DNA of 64,000 nt from Chthoniobacter flavus (GTDB taxonomy: Bacteria > Verrucomicrobiota > Verrucomicrobiia > Chthoniobacterales > Chthoniobacteraceae): assembly GCA_945861435.1 (NCBI GenBank), contig CAMAUX010000003.1, positions 62,001 through 126,000 of the forward strand. The letters are read 5' to 3'. Positions 7,174 to 20,751 of this stretch are shown one piece after another (position 1 is the stretch's first letter; every line of letters begins with the position of its first letter). The notes under the pieces were generated by a model. That model did not search any database. It was given only the letters and a program-made list of their open reading frames with translations, and was not told where the DNA came from. The position numbers and the translations under genes are program-made.

Positions 7174-8367
7174 ATGGCTAAGGCGACATTTGAACGGACC
7201 AAACCGCACGTGAACGTTGGCACAATCGGCCACGTTGACCATGGCAAGACAACGCTTACGGCTGCGATCACAACCATTCTTTCGAAGAAGGGGTATGCTG
7301 AGGCCAAGAAGTACGACGAAATCGACGCTGCCCCCGAGGAGAAGGAGCGTGGTATCACGATTAATACGGCTCACGTCGAGTATCAGAGTGACAAGCGTCA
7401 CTATGCTCACGTTGATTGCCCGGGGCACGCTGACTACATCAAGAACATGATCACTGGCGCCGCCCAGATGGATGGGGCGATCTTGGTGGTGAGCGCTGCG
7501 GATGGTCCGATGCCGCAGACGCGTGAGCACATTCTCCTTGCCCGTCAGGTTGGTGTTCCGGCCATTGTGGTGTTCATGAACAAGTGCGACATGGTCGACG
7601 ATCCTGAGTTGCTTGAACTCGTTGAAATGGAAGTTCGTGACCTGCTCAAGAGTTACGAGTTCCCTGGTGATACCATCCCGGTGGTCAAGGGTTCTGCGGT
7701 CAAGGCGCTCGCTTCGGGGGATCCGAACTCGCCGGACGCCAAGTGCATCATGGATCTCATTAGCGCCGTGGATGAGTACATTCCCGTGCCTGAGCGCCCG
7801 ATCGACCAGCCCTTCCTTATGCCGGTCGAAGATGTGTTCAACATCGAGGGTCGCGGCACCGTTTGCACCGGGCGCGTTGAGCGTGGTGTGCTAAAGAAGA
7901 TGGATGAAGTTGAGTTGGTTGGTCTGCGTGATACCGCCAAGACGACCGTGACCGACATCGAAATGTTCCGTAAGCTTCTTGATGAGGCGCGTGCCGGTGA
8001 CAATGTCGGGCTTTTGCTTCGTGGAACTAAGAAGGACGATATCGAGCGTGGTATGGTCATTGCGAAACCCGGTTCAATCGCCCCGCACAGGAAGTTCAGG
8101 GCGGAAATTTATGTGCTTTCTAAGGAGGAGGGTGGCCGTCACAAGGCTTTCGTCACTAATTACCGGCCTCAGTTCTACTTCCGTACCACTGACGTGACTG
8201 GGATGGTGACTCTTCCTGATGGTGTGGCAATGGTCATGCCTGGTGACAATGTCTCTCTCACGGTTGAGTTGATCGTGCCTGTGGCTATGGAAAAGACCAT
8301 GCGCTTTGCTATCCGCGAAGGTGGCAAGACCGTCGGTGCGGGTCGTGTCTCTGAAATCCTCGACTAG
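7174..8367 (+). CDS. tuf: Translation elongation factor Tu
   Basis: A 397-residue GTPase that delivers aminoacyl-tRNA to the ribosome, full length for EF-Tu. The start is [22 protein letters not shown]-binding motifs: GHVDHGKTT (P-loop), the switch I region with [23 protein letters not shown] (G3), NKCDMVD (G4) and GSAVKAL (G5). Domains II and III are intact and end [13 protein letters not shown]. The 5' leader (7072-7173) ends in an A/C-rich run with no Shine-Dalgarno. A strong hairpin terminator follows. Confidence 0.99.
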   Translation: MAKATFERTKPHVNVGTIGHVDHGKTTLTAAITTILSKKGYAEAKKYDEIDAAPEEKERGITINTAHVEYQSDKRHYAHVDCPGHADYIKNMITGAAQMDGAILVVSAADGPMPQTREHILLARQVGVPAIVVFMNKCDMVDDPELLELVEMEVRDLLKSYEFPGDTIPVVKGSAVKALASGDPNSPDAKCIMDLISAVDEYIPVPERPIDQPFLMPVEDVFNIEGRGTVCTGRVERGVLKKMDEVELVGLRDTAKTTVTDIEMFRKLLDEARAGDNVGLLLRGTKKDDIERGMVIAKPGSIAPHRKFRAEIYVLSKEEGGRHKAFVTNYRPQFYFRTTDVTGMVTLPDGVAMVMPGDNVSLTVELIVPVAMEKTMRFAIREGGKTVGAGRVSEILD

Positions 8368-8378
8368 AATATTCATTT

Positions 8379-8418
8379 GGGCAGGGCGACTAATGATAGG
8401 TCGCCCTGCCCTCCTTTT
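8379..8418 (+). terminator. tuf terminator
   Basis: A perfect 12-bp stem GGGCAGGGCGAC/GTCGCCCTGCCC with a 9-base loop, followed by TCCTTTT. It is 12 bp after the tuf stop and just before tRNA-Trp, separating tuf from the downstream tRNA-secE-nusG unit, or allowing partial read-through. Confidence 0.88.
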
Positions 8419-8423
8419 CGCTT

Positions 8424-8496
8424 ACGGCAGTAGCTCAACTGGTAGAGCAGCGGTCTCCAAAACCGCCGGTTGGGGGTTCGATTCCCTCCTGCCGTG
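8424..8496 (+). tRNA. tRNA-Trp (anticodon CCA)
   Basis: Acceptor ACGGCAG (8424-8430) pairs with CTGCCGT (8489-8495), discriminator G at 8496. D-loop region TAGCTCAACTGGTAGAGC; anticodon stem GCGGT/ACCGC with loop CTCCAAA (anticodon CCA); T-loop TTCGATT. CCA is not encoded (GCTCG follows), unlike tRNA-Thr upstream. Linkage tRNA-Trp-secE-nusG is widespread in bacteria. Confidence 0.97.
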
Positions 8497-8528
8497 CTCG
8501 TTCTTCGTCGAAACAATTTCCTTTCTTC

Positions 8529-8741
8529 ATGTTTTCCAGATCAAGAAGCTTCATCCGTGAAGTCAAGGTGGAACTCAGCAAGGCATCTTGGCCTTGGGAT
8601 CCGAAGGAGAAGGGAATGAAAAAGTACCGTGAACTCGTGGACTCAACGTTAATCGTACTGATCGCCATGCTTCTTCTCAGCGGATACGTCTCTTTCTGGG
8701 ACTTCATTATGGCAAATATCGTGGGCGCTCTGGCGCGGTAG
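8529..8741 (+). CDS. secE: Preprotein translocase subunit SecE
   Basis: A 70-residue single-span subunit of the SecYEG channel. It shows the conserved amphipathic segment FIREVKVELSKASWPWDP before a linker, and a C-terminal membrane helix (STLIVLIAMLLLSGYVSF). Length and position directly before nusG are classical. There are 13 bp to nusG. Confidence 0.95.
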   Translation: MFSRSRSFIREVKVELSKASWPWDPKEKGMKKYRELVDSTLIVLIAMLLLSGYVSFWDFIMANIVGALAR

Positions 8742-8754
8742 AATCAATCTTGTC

Positions 8755-9321
8755 ATGACCGAAGAAGACAAACGCAGGCAGTGGTACGTGGTTCACGTTC
8801 TTTCCGGCCAAGAGCAGAAAGTTCACGATAATCTCGTGAAGAGGATGAAGACGGAGGAGATGGGTGACTACGTTTACGACGTGGTGCTTCCCACTGAGCG
8901 TGTTTCCGAAATAAAGCGGGGCAAGAAGACCGAGACGACCCGCAAGTTTTTTCCGGGATACCTCATCGTCAATATGTGGCTGTTTGATGACGATAAGCAA
9001 CTGGTGGGTAAGACGTGGTACTTTGTCCGGGACACGCCCGGCGTGATCGGCTTTGCAGGCACTAAGGATCGCCCAATCGCAATGCGACCACAAGAGGTAG
9101 AAGGGATTCTCGCCCAGGTCCGTGGTAGTGAAGACCAAGTCAAGCCGAAGATCACTTTCGCGGTTGGTGAGGTTGTTAAGGTGGCTGATGGTCCATTCCA
9201 AAACCAGAGTGGAGTGGTCGAAGAGATTGATCCTGTGCGTGGAAAACTCCGGGTATCGGTTAGCATTTTCGGAAGAAACACTCTAGTGGACCTCGAGTAT
9301 TGGCAGGTGGAGAGGTCCTGA
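8755..9321 (+). CDS. nusG: Transcription termination/antitermination factor NusG
   Basis: A 188-residue protein. The NGN domain starts RRQWYVVHVLSGQEQKV and includes RKFFPGYLIVNM (RNA polymerase clamp contact) and DTPGVIGFAG. The C-terminal KOW domain starts FAVGEVVKVADGPFQNQSG and ends VDLEYWQVER. It binds RNA polymerase and modulates pausing, Rho action and ribosome coupling. There is no SD before the ATG (ATCAATCTTGTC precedes it). Confidence 0.98.
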   Translation: MTEEDKRRQWYVVHVLSGQEQKVHDNLVKRMKTEEMGDYVYDVVLPTERVSEIKRGKKTETTRKFFPGYLIVNMWLFDDDKQLVGKTWYFVRDTPGVIGFAGTKDRPIAMRPQEVEGILAQVRGSEDQVKPKITFAVGEVVKVADGPFQNQSGVVEEIDPVRGKLRVSVSIFGRNTLVDLEYWQVERS

Positions 9322-9380
9322 AATTTCTGAACAAGTAAACACGGGAGCCTTCGGGTAACCCCGCAACCCCTAAACTCACG

Positions 9381-9806
9381 ATGGCTAAAGAAGTCGTTGC
9401 TCAAATCAAATTGCAGATCCCAGCTGGAGCCGCCAACCCGGCTCCGCCAGTTGGTCCTGCACTCGGTCAGCAGGGCGTTAATATCATGGCGTTCTGCAAG
9501 GAGTTTAATGCCGCAACGCAAAAGCAGAGCGGCGATATCCTTCCTGTGGTAATTACGGTGTATAAGGACAAGTCCTTCACTTTCATTACTAAGTCGCCCC
9601 CAGCGGCTATTCTGATTAAGAAGGTTCTGGGTATTGCCGCCGGATCGAAGCAGCCGAACAAACAAAAGGTTGGCAAGCTTTCCAAGAAGCAAGTCGCCGA
9701 CATTGTGAAGCTCAAAATGAAGGACCTTAATGCCCGATCTGAGGAGGCTGCCGCCCGTATCATTGCTGGTACGGCGCGTCAGATGGGTGTTGAGGTGGAG
9801 GTCTAG
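9381..9806 (+). CDS. rplK: 50S ribosomal protein L11
   Basis: 141 residues, the usual length. The N-terminal domain has [19 protein letters not shown] (factor-binding proline-rich part). The C-terminal RNA-binding domain ends with the block [16 protein letters not shown]. It binds the GTPase-associated region of 23S rRNA. It follows nusG by 59 bp; the leader CCCCTAAACTCACG lacks an SD. Confidence 0.98.
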   Translation: MAKEVVAQIKLQIPAGAANPAPPVGPALGQQGVNIMAFCKEFNAATQKQSGDILPVVITVYKDKSFTFITKSPPAAILIKKVLGIAAGSKQPNKQKVGKLSKKQVADIVKLKMKDLNARSEEAAARIIAGTARQMGVEVEV

Positions 9807-9856
9807 GAAAAAGTTTTGCTATCCGTTAGTCTGTACAAATTCTAGTTCAGCAATTT

Positions 9857-9884
9857 TTGTAAAAAACAATTTGTAATTTATAAG
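9857..9884 (+). promoter_or_regulatory. Putative promoter for rplA
   Basis: TTGTAA (9857-9862), a 16-base spacer, then TATAAG (9879-9884), set in a conspicuously AT-rich stretch (9835-9885) within otherwise GC-rich DNA. It would give a transcript with an 70-75 base leader for rplA-rplJ. Confidence 0.5.
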
Positions 9885-9919
9885 ACGTCGGCCAAAATAG
9901 ACAAGTTCATAATTCGTAA

Positions 9920-9950
9920 CGAACCGCAGGAGAAGGTAAACCTTCGTTCG
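9920..9950 (+). promoter_or_regulatory. Two-part hairpin in the rplA leader (possible L1 operator)
   Basis: Outer stem CGAAC/GTTCG (9920-9924 with 9946-9950) encloses an inner stem GAAGG/CCTTC (9932-9936 with 9941-9945, loop TAAA) and a 5' bulge CGCAGGA. L1 proteins commonly repress their own mRNA by binding a bulged helix that mimics their 23S site. That this is such an operator is inferred from shape and place only. The one SD-like string (AGGAGAAGG) is inside it, 29 bases from the ATG. Confidence 0.35.
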
Positions 9951-9964
9951 CACTGCAAACTAAC

Positions 9965-10666
9965 ATGCAAAAAACACGTAGCAAAAGATATCGTGCGTCA
10001 GTTGAAAAAACTGGCGATCGGAGTGTTTACTCCCTTACCGAGGCGGTGGTGCTTTTGAAGTCCTTTCCGGCGACGAAGTTTGACCAGACGGTCACTCTTT
10101 CTTTTCGGTTGGGGGTTGATCCAAGGCAGTCTGATCAGATGGTTCGCGGGACCTGCCCTCTTCCGCATGGTTCTGGCAAGAACGTCCGTGTTCTTGTTTT
10201 TGCCGAAGGTGATTCCGCGTCTGCCGCTCGCGCTGCGGGCGCTGAGTACGTAGGGTACAAGGATTTGATTGATAAGTGCAATCAGGGTTTCGAGGCGTTC
10301 GATGTTGCCGTGGCTACTCCTGCATGCATGGCCGAGGTTCGGAAGCTTGGCAAGGTTCTTGGGCCGCGCGGTCTCATGCCCAATCCCAAAACTGGGACGG
10401 TGACCGACGACACTGCGAAGGCTGTCAAGGAAGTCAAGGCTGGGCGGGTTGAGTTCAAGTTGGACAAGAACGGCAATGTCGCCGTTCCGGTTGGGAAGAT
10501 TTCTTTCGATGTGCAGGCGCTCGCGGAGAATGGCGGCGCGGTCATCGATGCGGTTGTTAAGGCGCGCCCCGCGACGGCCAAGGGTGCGTTTGTTGAGAAT
10601 GTGACGCTCGCCGCCACGATGTCCCCAGGGTTGCGTGTTGACGCAAGTTCCTTCCTTAAATCTTAA
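9965..10666 (+). CDS. rplA: 50S ribosomal protein L1
   Basis: 233 residues, full length. Begins with basic QKTRSKRYRASVEK; contains FDQTVTLSFRLGVDPRQSDQ, the signature region GPRGLMPNPKTGTVTDD and GRVEFKLDKNGN. It builds the L1 stalk and usually autoregulates its mRNA. The ATG is preceded by CACTGCAAACTAAC, with no SD. It is followed by rplJ after 15 bp. Confidence 0.98.
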   Translation: MQKTRSKRYRASVEKTGDRSVYSLTEAVVLLKSFPATKFDQTVTLSFRLGVDPRQSDQMVRGTCPLPHGSGKNVRVLVFAEGDSASAARAAGAEYVGYKDLIDKCNQGFEAFDVAVATPACMAEVRKLGKVLGPRGLMPNPKTGTVTDDTAKAVKEVKAGRVEFKLDKNGNVAVPVGKISFDVQALAENGGAVIDAVVKARPATAKGAFVENVTLAATMSPGLRVDASSFLKS

Positions 10667-10681
10667 CCGGAGCCTTCAATC

Positions 10682-11206
10682 ATGCGTCCAGAGAAAGCCA
10701 ATATTGTCTCCGACATTAACCGGAAGCTCAATTCAAGTCCGTTCCTATTCGTGACTGATTACACGGGTCTTACGGTGCTCAAGTTTGGTGAGCTGCGCAA
10801 TCGACTTGCCGGGGTTGGTGCTCGGTGTCAGGTTGTTAAGAACACTTTCCTCAAGCGGGCGGCCAAAGAGGCCGGCTATCCCGAGTTGGGTGAGTTGCGT
10901 GGGCAGACCGCCATTATCACTGGTGATCAAGATGTTGCCGCCGCCGCAAAGGTGCTCAAGACCTTCGCAACCGAATTCAAGATGCCGGTTGTGCGTGCGG
11001 GTGTAGTTGATCGTTTGGTGGTGTCCACCAAGCAGATCGAGGTAATCGCCGATCTGCCCTCCCGTGATGTTCTGCTCTCTACTCTGCTGGGTGTGCTTCA
11101 GGCGCCTGCCGGCAAACTTGTGCGTACTCTCAATGAGCCGGCTTCCGCTCTTGCTCGCGTCCTCAGCGCCAAGGCGAAGCTGGATCAGCCAGAGCAAGTC
11201 GCATAG
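10682..11206 (+). CDS. rplJ: 50S ribosomal protein L10
   Basis: 174 residues. The start MRPEKANIVSDINRKLNSS is followed by FLFVTDYTGLTVLKFGELR, an L10 hallmark. The C-terminal helix that carries L7/L12 dimers follows LLGVLQAPAGKLVRTLNEP. A good SD (CGGAG) lies 8 bases before the ATG, in contrast to its neighbours. Confidence 0.98.
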   Translation: MRPEKANIVSDINRKLNSSPFLFVTDYTGLTVLKFGELRNRLAGVGARCQVVKNTFLKRAAKEAGYPELGELRGQTAIITGDQDVAAAAKVLKTFATEFKMPVVRAGVVDRLVVSTKQIEVIADLPSRDVLLSTLLGVLQAPAGKLVRTLNEPASALARVLSAKAKLDQPEQVA

Positions 11207-11213
11207 AACACTT

Positions 11214-11320
11214 TCGCGGGCCTCCGCCTGCGAATTAACCGCCTCGGGGGCCTTGTGCGCCTTTTGAGGTATATCCCAAACCAAACAAATGGTTCCTTGT
11301 CGGATCGGGCGGCTGCCCGA
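11214..11320 (+). promoter_or_regulatory. Hairpins in the rplJ-rplL junction
   Basis: Two stems in the 166-bp junction. TCGCGGGC/GCCTGCGA (11214-11233, loop CTCC) lies right after the rplJ stop, and TCGGGC/GCCCGA (11305-11320, loop GGCT) is followed by CTTAAATTT. Neither has a full T-run. They could tune the L10:L7/L12 ratio by pausing, weak termination or RNA processing (inferred). Confidence 0.4.
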
Positions 11321-11372
11321 CTTAAATTTCCTAGGGCTCTAGGGGGCGACGAAACCGTAAACATAAAAAAGT

Positions 11373-11753
11373 ATGTCAGATACCAACGCATTAGTGGATC
11401 AACTCAGCGGCTTGACCGTTCTTCAGGTGGCTGAACTCGTGAAGGCTCTTGAGGAGAAGTGGGGCGTGAGCGCCGCGGCTCCCGTGGCTGTGGCAGCCGC
11501 TGGCGGAGGGGCCGCTGCTGCGGCTCCTGTCGAGGAGAAGACCGCATTTGATGTGATCCTCAAGGAGGCGGGCGCCAATAAGATTGCTGTCATTAAAGAA
11601 GTCCGGGCATGCGTGGCCGGGCTTGGCTTGGCGGAAGCAAAGGCTCTAGTCGACGGGGCTCCGAAGACCCTTAAGGAAGGCGTCACCAAGCAGGAGGCTG
11701 AGGAGATCAAGAAGAAGATCGAGGCGGCCGGCGCCAAGGTCGAGGTCAAGTAG
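11373..11753 (+). CDS. rplL: 50S ribosomal protein L7/L12
   Basis: 126 residues. The N-terminal dimerisation domain has [19 protein letters not shown], the hinge is Ala/Gly-rich ([16 protein letters not shown]), and the C-terminal factor-binding domain has [19 protein letters not shown] and [15 protein letters not shown]. Forms the stalk that recruits EF-Tu and EF-G. The ATG is preceded by GTAAACATAAAAAAGT, with no SD. Confidence 0.98.
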   Translation: MSDTNALVDQLSGLTVLQVAELVKALEEKWGVSAAAPVAVAAAGGGAAAAAPVEEKTAFDVILKEAGANKIAVIKEVRACVAGLGLAEAKALVDGAPKTLKEGVTKQEAEEIKKKIEAAGAKVEVK

Positions 11754-11773
11754 TCCCAGTTCACGTTTTCGTG

Positions 11774-11807
11774 CGTCCGGCAGGGAATGTTCTCCTTGCC
11801 GGACGCT
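11774..11807 (+). promoter_or_regulatory. Strong hairpin between rplL and rpoB
   Basis: A perfect 10-bp stem GCGTCCGGCA/TGCCGGACGC, with possible extra pairing inside the 14-base loop. It begins 20 bp after the rplL stop and is followed by TCCCGTGTACTTT, a poor T-run. In E. coli the same junction carries an attenuator and an RNase III site that lower rpoBC relative to rplL; a similar job is likely here. Confidence 0.6.
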
Positions 11808-12069
11808 CCCGTGTACTTTACCTTTGCCCTCCCCCTCCGGTCAGGTCCCATCTGGCGGATTGTTTTCGTTGAGCGACGCTTATCACGATCTGAGAGACGT
11901 ATCCGAGCAGGGGGCGGAAAACTCATCGGTGTTTGTCCGGTGGGTTTTCTTTGTTCCTGTCATTCCCGTGTTGAGGTTCTAGTTTCCTCCCAATTTTAGC
12001 CTGGTCCGTTCGCTGCGAGGCGGGCCCGGGCTTAGAGAATCAACCCCGCAGCCACGAGCATTTAGAGCC
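11808..12069. other. rplL-rpoB intergenic region after the hairpin
   Basis: The junction from the rplL stop to rpoB is 316 bp with no gene. Beyond the hairpin at 11774-11807 I see no strong feature. A weak promoter-like pair, TTGAGG near 11974 and TTTTAG 17 bases later (near 11997), could start rpoBC transcription. The rpoB ATG has no clear SD (GAGCATTTAGAGCC). Confidence 0.4.
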
Positions 12070-15000
12070 ATGTCTGAGAGAAAGTATTTCGGGAAAATCC
12101 GCGAGGTGATCAATCCACCGAACCTCATCGAGGTTCAGCTCGACTCCTATGTGGAGTTTCTGCAGACGAGCGTATCGGTAGGTAAGCGCAAGGACATCGG
12201 CTTGCAGGCCGTGTTCCGGGAGGTTTTCCCGATTGAGAGTTATGACGAGAAAGTTGTTCTCGACTTTCACAGCTACGAGATTGGGGAGCCCAAGGCTTCC
12301 GTGCGCGAGTCTATGAGGGAAGGGCAGACCTACAGCGCGCCATTGCATGTTACCTTTGTCCTGAAGGAGGAGCACGGCGTTAAGGAGGAGAAGGTGTACA
12401 TGGGGGAGATCCCGTTGATGACACCGCAGGGGACGTTCATTATCAACGGCGCTGAGCGCGTGGTCGTTTCTCAGTTGCACCGGTCTCCGGGGATCGCGTT
12501 TGAGTCTTCGACCCACCTCAATGGGAAAATTCTTTACAGCTTTCGGATCATTCCCGACCGTGGTTCGTGGCTCGAGGTGCAGTTCGATACGAACGACCTT
12601 CTTTATGTGTATCTGGACCGCCGCAAGCGTCGGCGCAAGTTCCTCGCAACAACATTCCTGCGTGCACTTGGGTACGGGAGCGACGAGGAGATCATCAAGC
12701 TGTTTTACGCCGTTCAGAAGCTCAAACTGAGTGAGTCGCTCGAAGAGGAGCAGTTTAATACGATGGTGCTTATCAGTGACGTGCGAGACGGTGAGCTTAC
12801 CGTTGCGCGCGCTTTCGAGCCATTAAACAAGACTGCGATTCGCCAGATTCTCGCGATCGGTGTCAAAGAGATTCAGGTGGTAGACACCAAGGACGACGAC
12901 ACAATTATCAAGGCCCTCAAAAAGGACCCAGCACACGACGAGGAAGAGGCTCTGAAGGATATTTATCGGCGTCTGCGCCCTGGCGATCCGCCAACCGTTC
13001 CGAACGCGCGGGGCCTCCTGAAGCGGTTGTTTTTTGATCCCAAGAAGTACGATCTTGGCCGCGTTGGGCGGTACAAGATCAATCAGAAACTTGGCATCGA
13101 GGTATCGCTTGAGGAGCGGGTGATGACCAAGGAAGACTTCATTGCCGCGATGAAGTACCTGACGTCCCTTCGTCGTGGGGAAGGTCTTCTCGACGATATC
13201 GATCATCTCGGTTCGCGCCGGGTGCGGACTGTGGGCGAGTTGCTCGCTAACCAGTGTCGTGTGGGCCTCGCTCGGACTGAGCGACTCGTGAAGGAGCGGA
13301 TGACGCTCTTTGATGTGAATATAGAGGGCATGACGCCTCAGAAACTGATCAATCCGAAGGCGTTGAGTGCAGTGATCCGTGATTTCTTCGGGCGCTCACA
13401 GTTGAGTCAGTTCATGGACCAGACCAACCCGCTGGCGGAACTCACCCACAAGCGCCGGCTTTCGGCCCTTGGGCCTGGGGGGCTTTCCCGAGATCGTGCA
13501 GGATTCGAGGTGCGCGACGTGCATCCCTCGCATTATGGGCGCATATGCCCGATTGAGACGCCGGAAGGCCCTAATATCGGTCTCATCAGTTCGATGTCCA
13601 CTTACGCTCGGATCAACGATTTCGGGTTTATTGAGACTCCTTACCGGAAGGTTGTGGACGGGCGAGTGACGGACCAGATTGACTACCTCACAGGCGACCG
13701 CGAGGAGCAGTTCCTTGTGGCTCAGGCCAACACGCCGATTGATGATAAGGGCAAGTTTCTCTCTGATAAGATTAGCATCCGGCACCGTGGAGACTTCCTC
13801 GAGGTGGAGCCCAAGGAGGTGCACTACATGGACATCTCGCCAAAGCAACTGGTCTCTGTTGCTGCGGGATTGATACCATTCCTCGAGCACGATGATGCGA
13901 ATCGTGCTCTGATGGGTTCGAACATGCAGCGTCAGGGTGTCCCTCTGCTAGTTAGTGAGAGCCCATTAGTGGGTACTGGGATGGAGGGCAAGGTTGCGCG
14001 TGACTCGCGTGCCGTGATTGTGGCGGAGGGCAACGGCAAGATCGCCAGCGTCACTGCCGATCAGATCATCATCACCAAGGATGGTCAGGTTCCGGAGGGC
14101 AAGAAGAAGCTCAAGCACGAGCCCGAGGAAGGTGTTTACATTTATGAGCTGCGGAAGTTCATGCGGTCCAACGCCAGTACCTGCGTCAATCAGAAGCCCA
14201 TCGTTAAGAAGGGCGAGGTTGTGGATAAGGGGCAGGTCATTGCTGATGGGCCGAATACCGAGAAGGGCGAGTTGGCCCTGGGGCGCAACGTGCTCGTGGC
14301 TTTCATGCCTTGGAACGGTTACAACTTCGAGGACGCCATCACGATCAGCGAGCGTGTTGTAAAAGAGGACATCTACACGTCTATCCATATCGACGAGTTC
14401 GAGATAGGTGCGCGCGATACAAAACTCGGACCCGAGGAAATCACTAGGGACATTCCTAACGTGAGTGAGGAGGCGCTTCGGAATCTTGGCGCTGACGGCG
14501 TCATCCGTGTGGGTGCTGAGATTAAGCCTGGTGATATTCTCGTGGGCAAGATCACGCCGAAGAGCGAGACCGAGCTTGCGCCGGAAGAGCGTCTGCTCCG
14601 TGCCATCTTCGGCGAGAAGGCTGCAGATGTGAAGGACACCTCTCTCACCGTGCCGTCGGGCACGTACGGGATCGTCATGGACGTCAAGGTTTCCAGTCGC
14701 AAGGAAGTTGCCAAGGCGAAGCTTTCACCGGGTGAATCCAAGCGTCAGGCCAAGCAGATCGAAGAGGACCACGCCAAGAGGAAGGAGGAGCTTCATGAGC
14801 AGTTGACGGAGGCGCTTTCCAACATCCTCCTTGGGGAGAAGATTCCTCTGGATGTGGTGAATGCGCAGACGGGTGAGATCATTATTCCGGCAAACCGGAA
14901 GATCACGAAGACGCTACTCCGCAAGCTCGCCTCGGTGTACGACCACGTTGACATTGACCCATCGCCGATCCGTAACAAGATCCGTGAGATTATCGCGCAG

Positions 15001-15864
15001 TACGAGGGCAAGTTCGCTGAACTCGACCTCGAGCATGAGCGTTCGTTGGACCGCGTTGAGAGCGGTGACGACGTCGATCCCGGGATCATCAAACAGGTGA
15101 AAGTCTACATCGCCAGCAAGCGGAAGCTCAGCGTTGGCGACAAGATGGCAGGTCGTCATGGCAACAAGGGTGTCGTTGCTCGAATCATTGCCGAGGAAGA
15201 CATGCCTTACCTCAGCGACGGCACACCTGTGGATATCGTTCTAAACCCGCTCGGAGTACCAAGCCGCATGAACGTCGGGCAGGTATTGGAGACACACCTC
15301 GGTGTGGCCGCCAAGGCCCTCGGGTTCAAGGTTGCTACGCCGGTCTTCGATGGCATTCACGAGAAGGAGATTTTCGGTTATCTCCGGGATGCGAAGAAGG
15401 TGAGCGGGTTCACTTGGGTCAACGAGAACGGCAAGTCTACTGTGTACGACGGTCGCACGGGTGACGCATTCGACCAGCAGGTGGTGGTTGGCTATATCTA
15501 CATGCTGAAACTGGGGCACCTAGTTGCAGACAAGATCCACGCTCGCGCGGTGGGGCCGTATTCCCTTGTTACCCAGCAACCGCTGGGCGGCAAGGCCCAG
15601 TATGGCGGCCAGCGCTTCGGTGAGATGGAGGTGTGGGCCCTTGAGGCCTACGGGGCGGCTTATACCCTGCAGGAACTTCTCACGGTTAAGTCTGACGACG
15701 TGCAGGGCCGGACGAGGATTTACGAGTCTATCGTCAAGGGGGACAACGCGCTCGAGGCCGGTACTCCGGAGTCATTTAACGTTCTGATCAAGGAAATGAA
15801 GTCGCTCGGCTTGGATGTCCAGACGGGCGAGCGTAAGGCATCCATTCTGCCCGGCCTGCTCTAA
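12070..15864 (+). CDS. rpoB: DNA-directed RNA polymerase subunit beta
   Basis: 1,264 residues. Starts [20 protein letters not shown]; early conserved block [10 protein letters not shown]. The rifampicin-region segment [20 protein letters not shown] is followed by [20 protein letters not shown] and [14 protein letters not shown]. Active-centre and switch motifs [17 protein letters not shown] (about residue 1024) and [17 protein letters not shown] near the C-terminus are intact. The rifampicin segment looks wild-type at the Asp, His and Ser sites commonly altered in resistance. Followed by rpoC after 37 bp. Confidence 0.99.
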   Translation: MSERKYFGKIREVINPPNLIEVQLDSYVEFLQTSVSVGKRKDIGLQAVFREVFPIESYDEKVVLDFHSYEIGEPKASVRESMREGQTYSAPLHVTFVLKEEHGVKEEKVYMGEIPLMTPQGTFIINGAERVVVSQLHRSPGIAFESSTHLNGKILYSFRIIPDRGSWLEVQFDTNDLLYVYLDRRKRRRKFLATTFLRALGYGSDEEIIKLFYAVQKLKLSESLEEEQFNTMVLISDVRDGELTVARAFEPLNKTAIRQILAIGVKEIQVVDTKDDDTIIKALKKDPAHDEEEALKDIYRRLRPGDPPTVPNARGLLKRLFFDPKKYDLGRVGRYKINQKLGIEVSLEERVMTKEDFIAAMKYLTSLRRGEGLLDDIDHLGSRRVRTVGELLANQCRVGLARTERLVKERMTLFDVNIEGMTPQKLINPKALSAVIRDFFGRSQLSQFMDQTNPLAELTHKRRLSALGPGGLSRDRAGFEVRDVHPSHYGRICPIETPEGPNIGLISSMSTYARINDFGFIETPYRKVVDGRVTDQIDYLTGDREEQFLVAQANTPIDDKGKFLSDKISIRHRGDFLEVEPKEVHYMDISPKQLVSVAAGLIPFLEHDDANRALMGSNMQRQGVPLLVSESPLVGTGMEGKVARDSRAVIVAEGNGKIASVTADQIIITKDGQVPEGKKKLKHEPEEGVYIYELRKFMRSNASTCVNQKPIVKKGEVVDKGQVIADGPNTEKGELALGRNVLVAFMPWNGYNFEDAITISERVVKEDIYTSIHIDEFEIGARDTKLGPEEITRDIPNVSEEALRNLGADGVIRVGAEIKPGDILVGKITPKSETELAPEERLLRAIFGEKAADVKDTSLTVPSGTYGIVMDVKVSSRKEVAKAKLSPGESKRQAKQIEEDHAKRKEELHEQLTEALSNILLGEKIPLDVVNAQTGEIIIPANRKITKTLLRKLASVYDHVDIDPSPIRNKIREIIAQYEGKFAELDLEHERSLDRVESGDDVDPGIIKQVKVYIASKRKLSVGDKMAGRHGNKGVVARIIAEEDMPYLSDGTPVDIVLNPLGVPSRMNVGQVLETHLGVAAKALGFKVATPVFDGIHEKEIFGYLRDAKKVSGFTWVNENGKSTVYDGRTGDAFDQQVVVGYIYMLKLGHLVADKIHARAVGPYSLVTQQPLGGKAQYGGQRFGEMEVWALEAYGAAYTLQELLTVKSDDVQGRTRIYESIVKGDNALEAGTPESFNVLIKEMKSLGLDVQTGERKASILPGLL

Positions 15865-15901
15865 GGGTCGACCGTGCAACAATCCCAAACTCCCACTCAT
15901 T

Positions 15902-20041
<4,140 letters not shown>

Positions 20042-20068
20042 CCACGAATAATGCCTGAATGACTTGGA

Positions 20069-20108
20069 GCGCCCGGCAGTCTTTATGACGGCCGGGCGTT
20101 CTCTTTTT
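20069..20108 (+). terminator. Terminator after rpoC
   Basis: Stem CGCCCGGC (20070-20077) with GCCGGGCG (20091-20098), with possible inner GTC/GAC pairing, followed by TTCTCTTTTT. It ends just before the pduO-type gene, closing the ribosomal/RNA polymerase block. Confidence 0.82.
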
Positions 20109-20113
20109 AGACC

Positions 20114-20656
20114 ATGTCAATCGCGACAAAAACGGGAGATGATGGGACTACCTCGCTTCTTTTCGGGCGAAGGGTCCCGAAGACTGACCCGCGCATCGAA
20201 GCCAATGGCGCCTGTGACGAACTCAATGCTGCCATCGGAATGGCGCGGGCTTTTTGTGCGGACGTTGCTGTGACCGAGCCGCTGCTCGAGGTGCAGAAGG
20301 ACCTTGTGGTATTGATGGGGGAGGTGGCTACGGCGTCTGAGGATCGCGAGCGCTACTTGAAGGCGGGTCATGTGTTTCTTGCGGCGGCGGCAGTGGAGCG
20401 GATTGGCGCATTGATCGGGCATTTGGAGAAGCACCATCAGATCAGCTTCAGGCACTGGGCCACACCAGGAGCTTGTCGTGAAAGCGCACTTTTCGACTTG
20501 GCGCGTACGGTATGCAGGCGGGCGGAGCGGGCTTTGCTGGTGGTGGCTGAGGCGGGGTTCTTTGTGAATCCTGAGTCGGTACGGTATCTCAACAGGTTTT
20601 CGGACCTGTTGTGGTTGCTTGCTCGGTGGGTCGAGACGCGGCTGGGTCTGGGCTGA
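20114..20656 (+). CDS. PduO-type cob(I)alamin adenosyltransferase
   Basis: 180 residues. Transfers the adenosyl group of ATP to cob(I)alamin to make adenosylcobalamin. The N-terminal ATP site is TKTGDDGTTSLLFGRRVPK, followed by EANGACDELNAAIG. The later conserved block ends in LARTVCRRAERALL (Arg/Glu active-site residues). The usual FxLPGG before it is replaced by FRHWATPGACRESA. It lies 4 kb from a cobalamin riboswitch and a BtuB-like receptor, which supports the assignment. It starts 6 bp after the rpoC terminator, so it must have its own promoter or use read-through. Confidence 0.88.
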   Translation: MSIATKTGDDGTTSLLFGRRVPKTDPRIEANGACDELNAAIGMARAFCADVAVTEPLLEVQKDLVVLMGEVATASEDRERYLKAGHVFLAAAAVERIGALIGHLEKHHQISFRHWATPGACRESALFDLARTVCRRAERALLVVAEAGFFVNPESVRYLNRFSDLLWLLARWVETRLGLG

Positions 20657-20751
20657 GCCTGTTGCGGCCTCTGGTCTGCCTCTGGCTTTGATCCCAAGCG
20701 TTGGTGCTTGTTTCGGAGGGGTGGGGTGTTTTGGCGGGGGATCGGCGCGGC

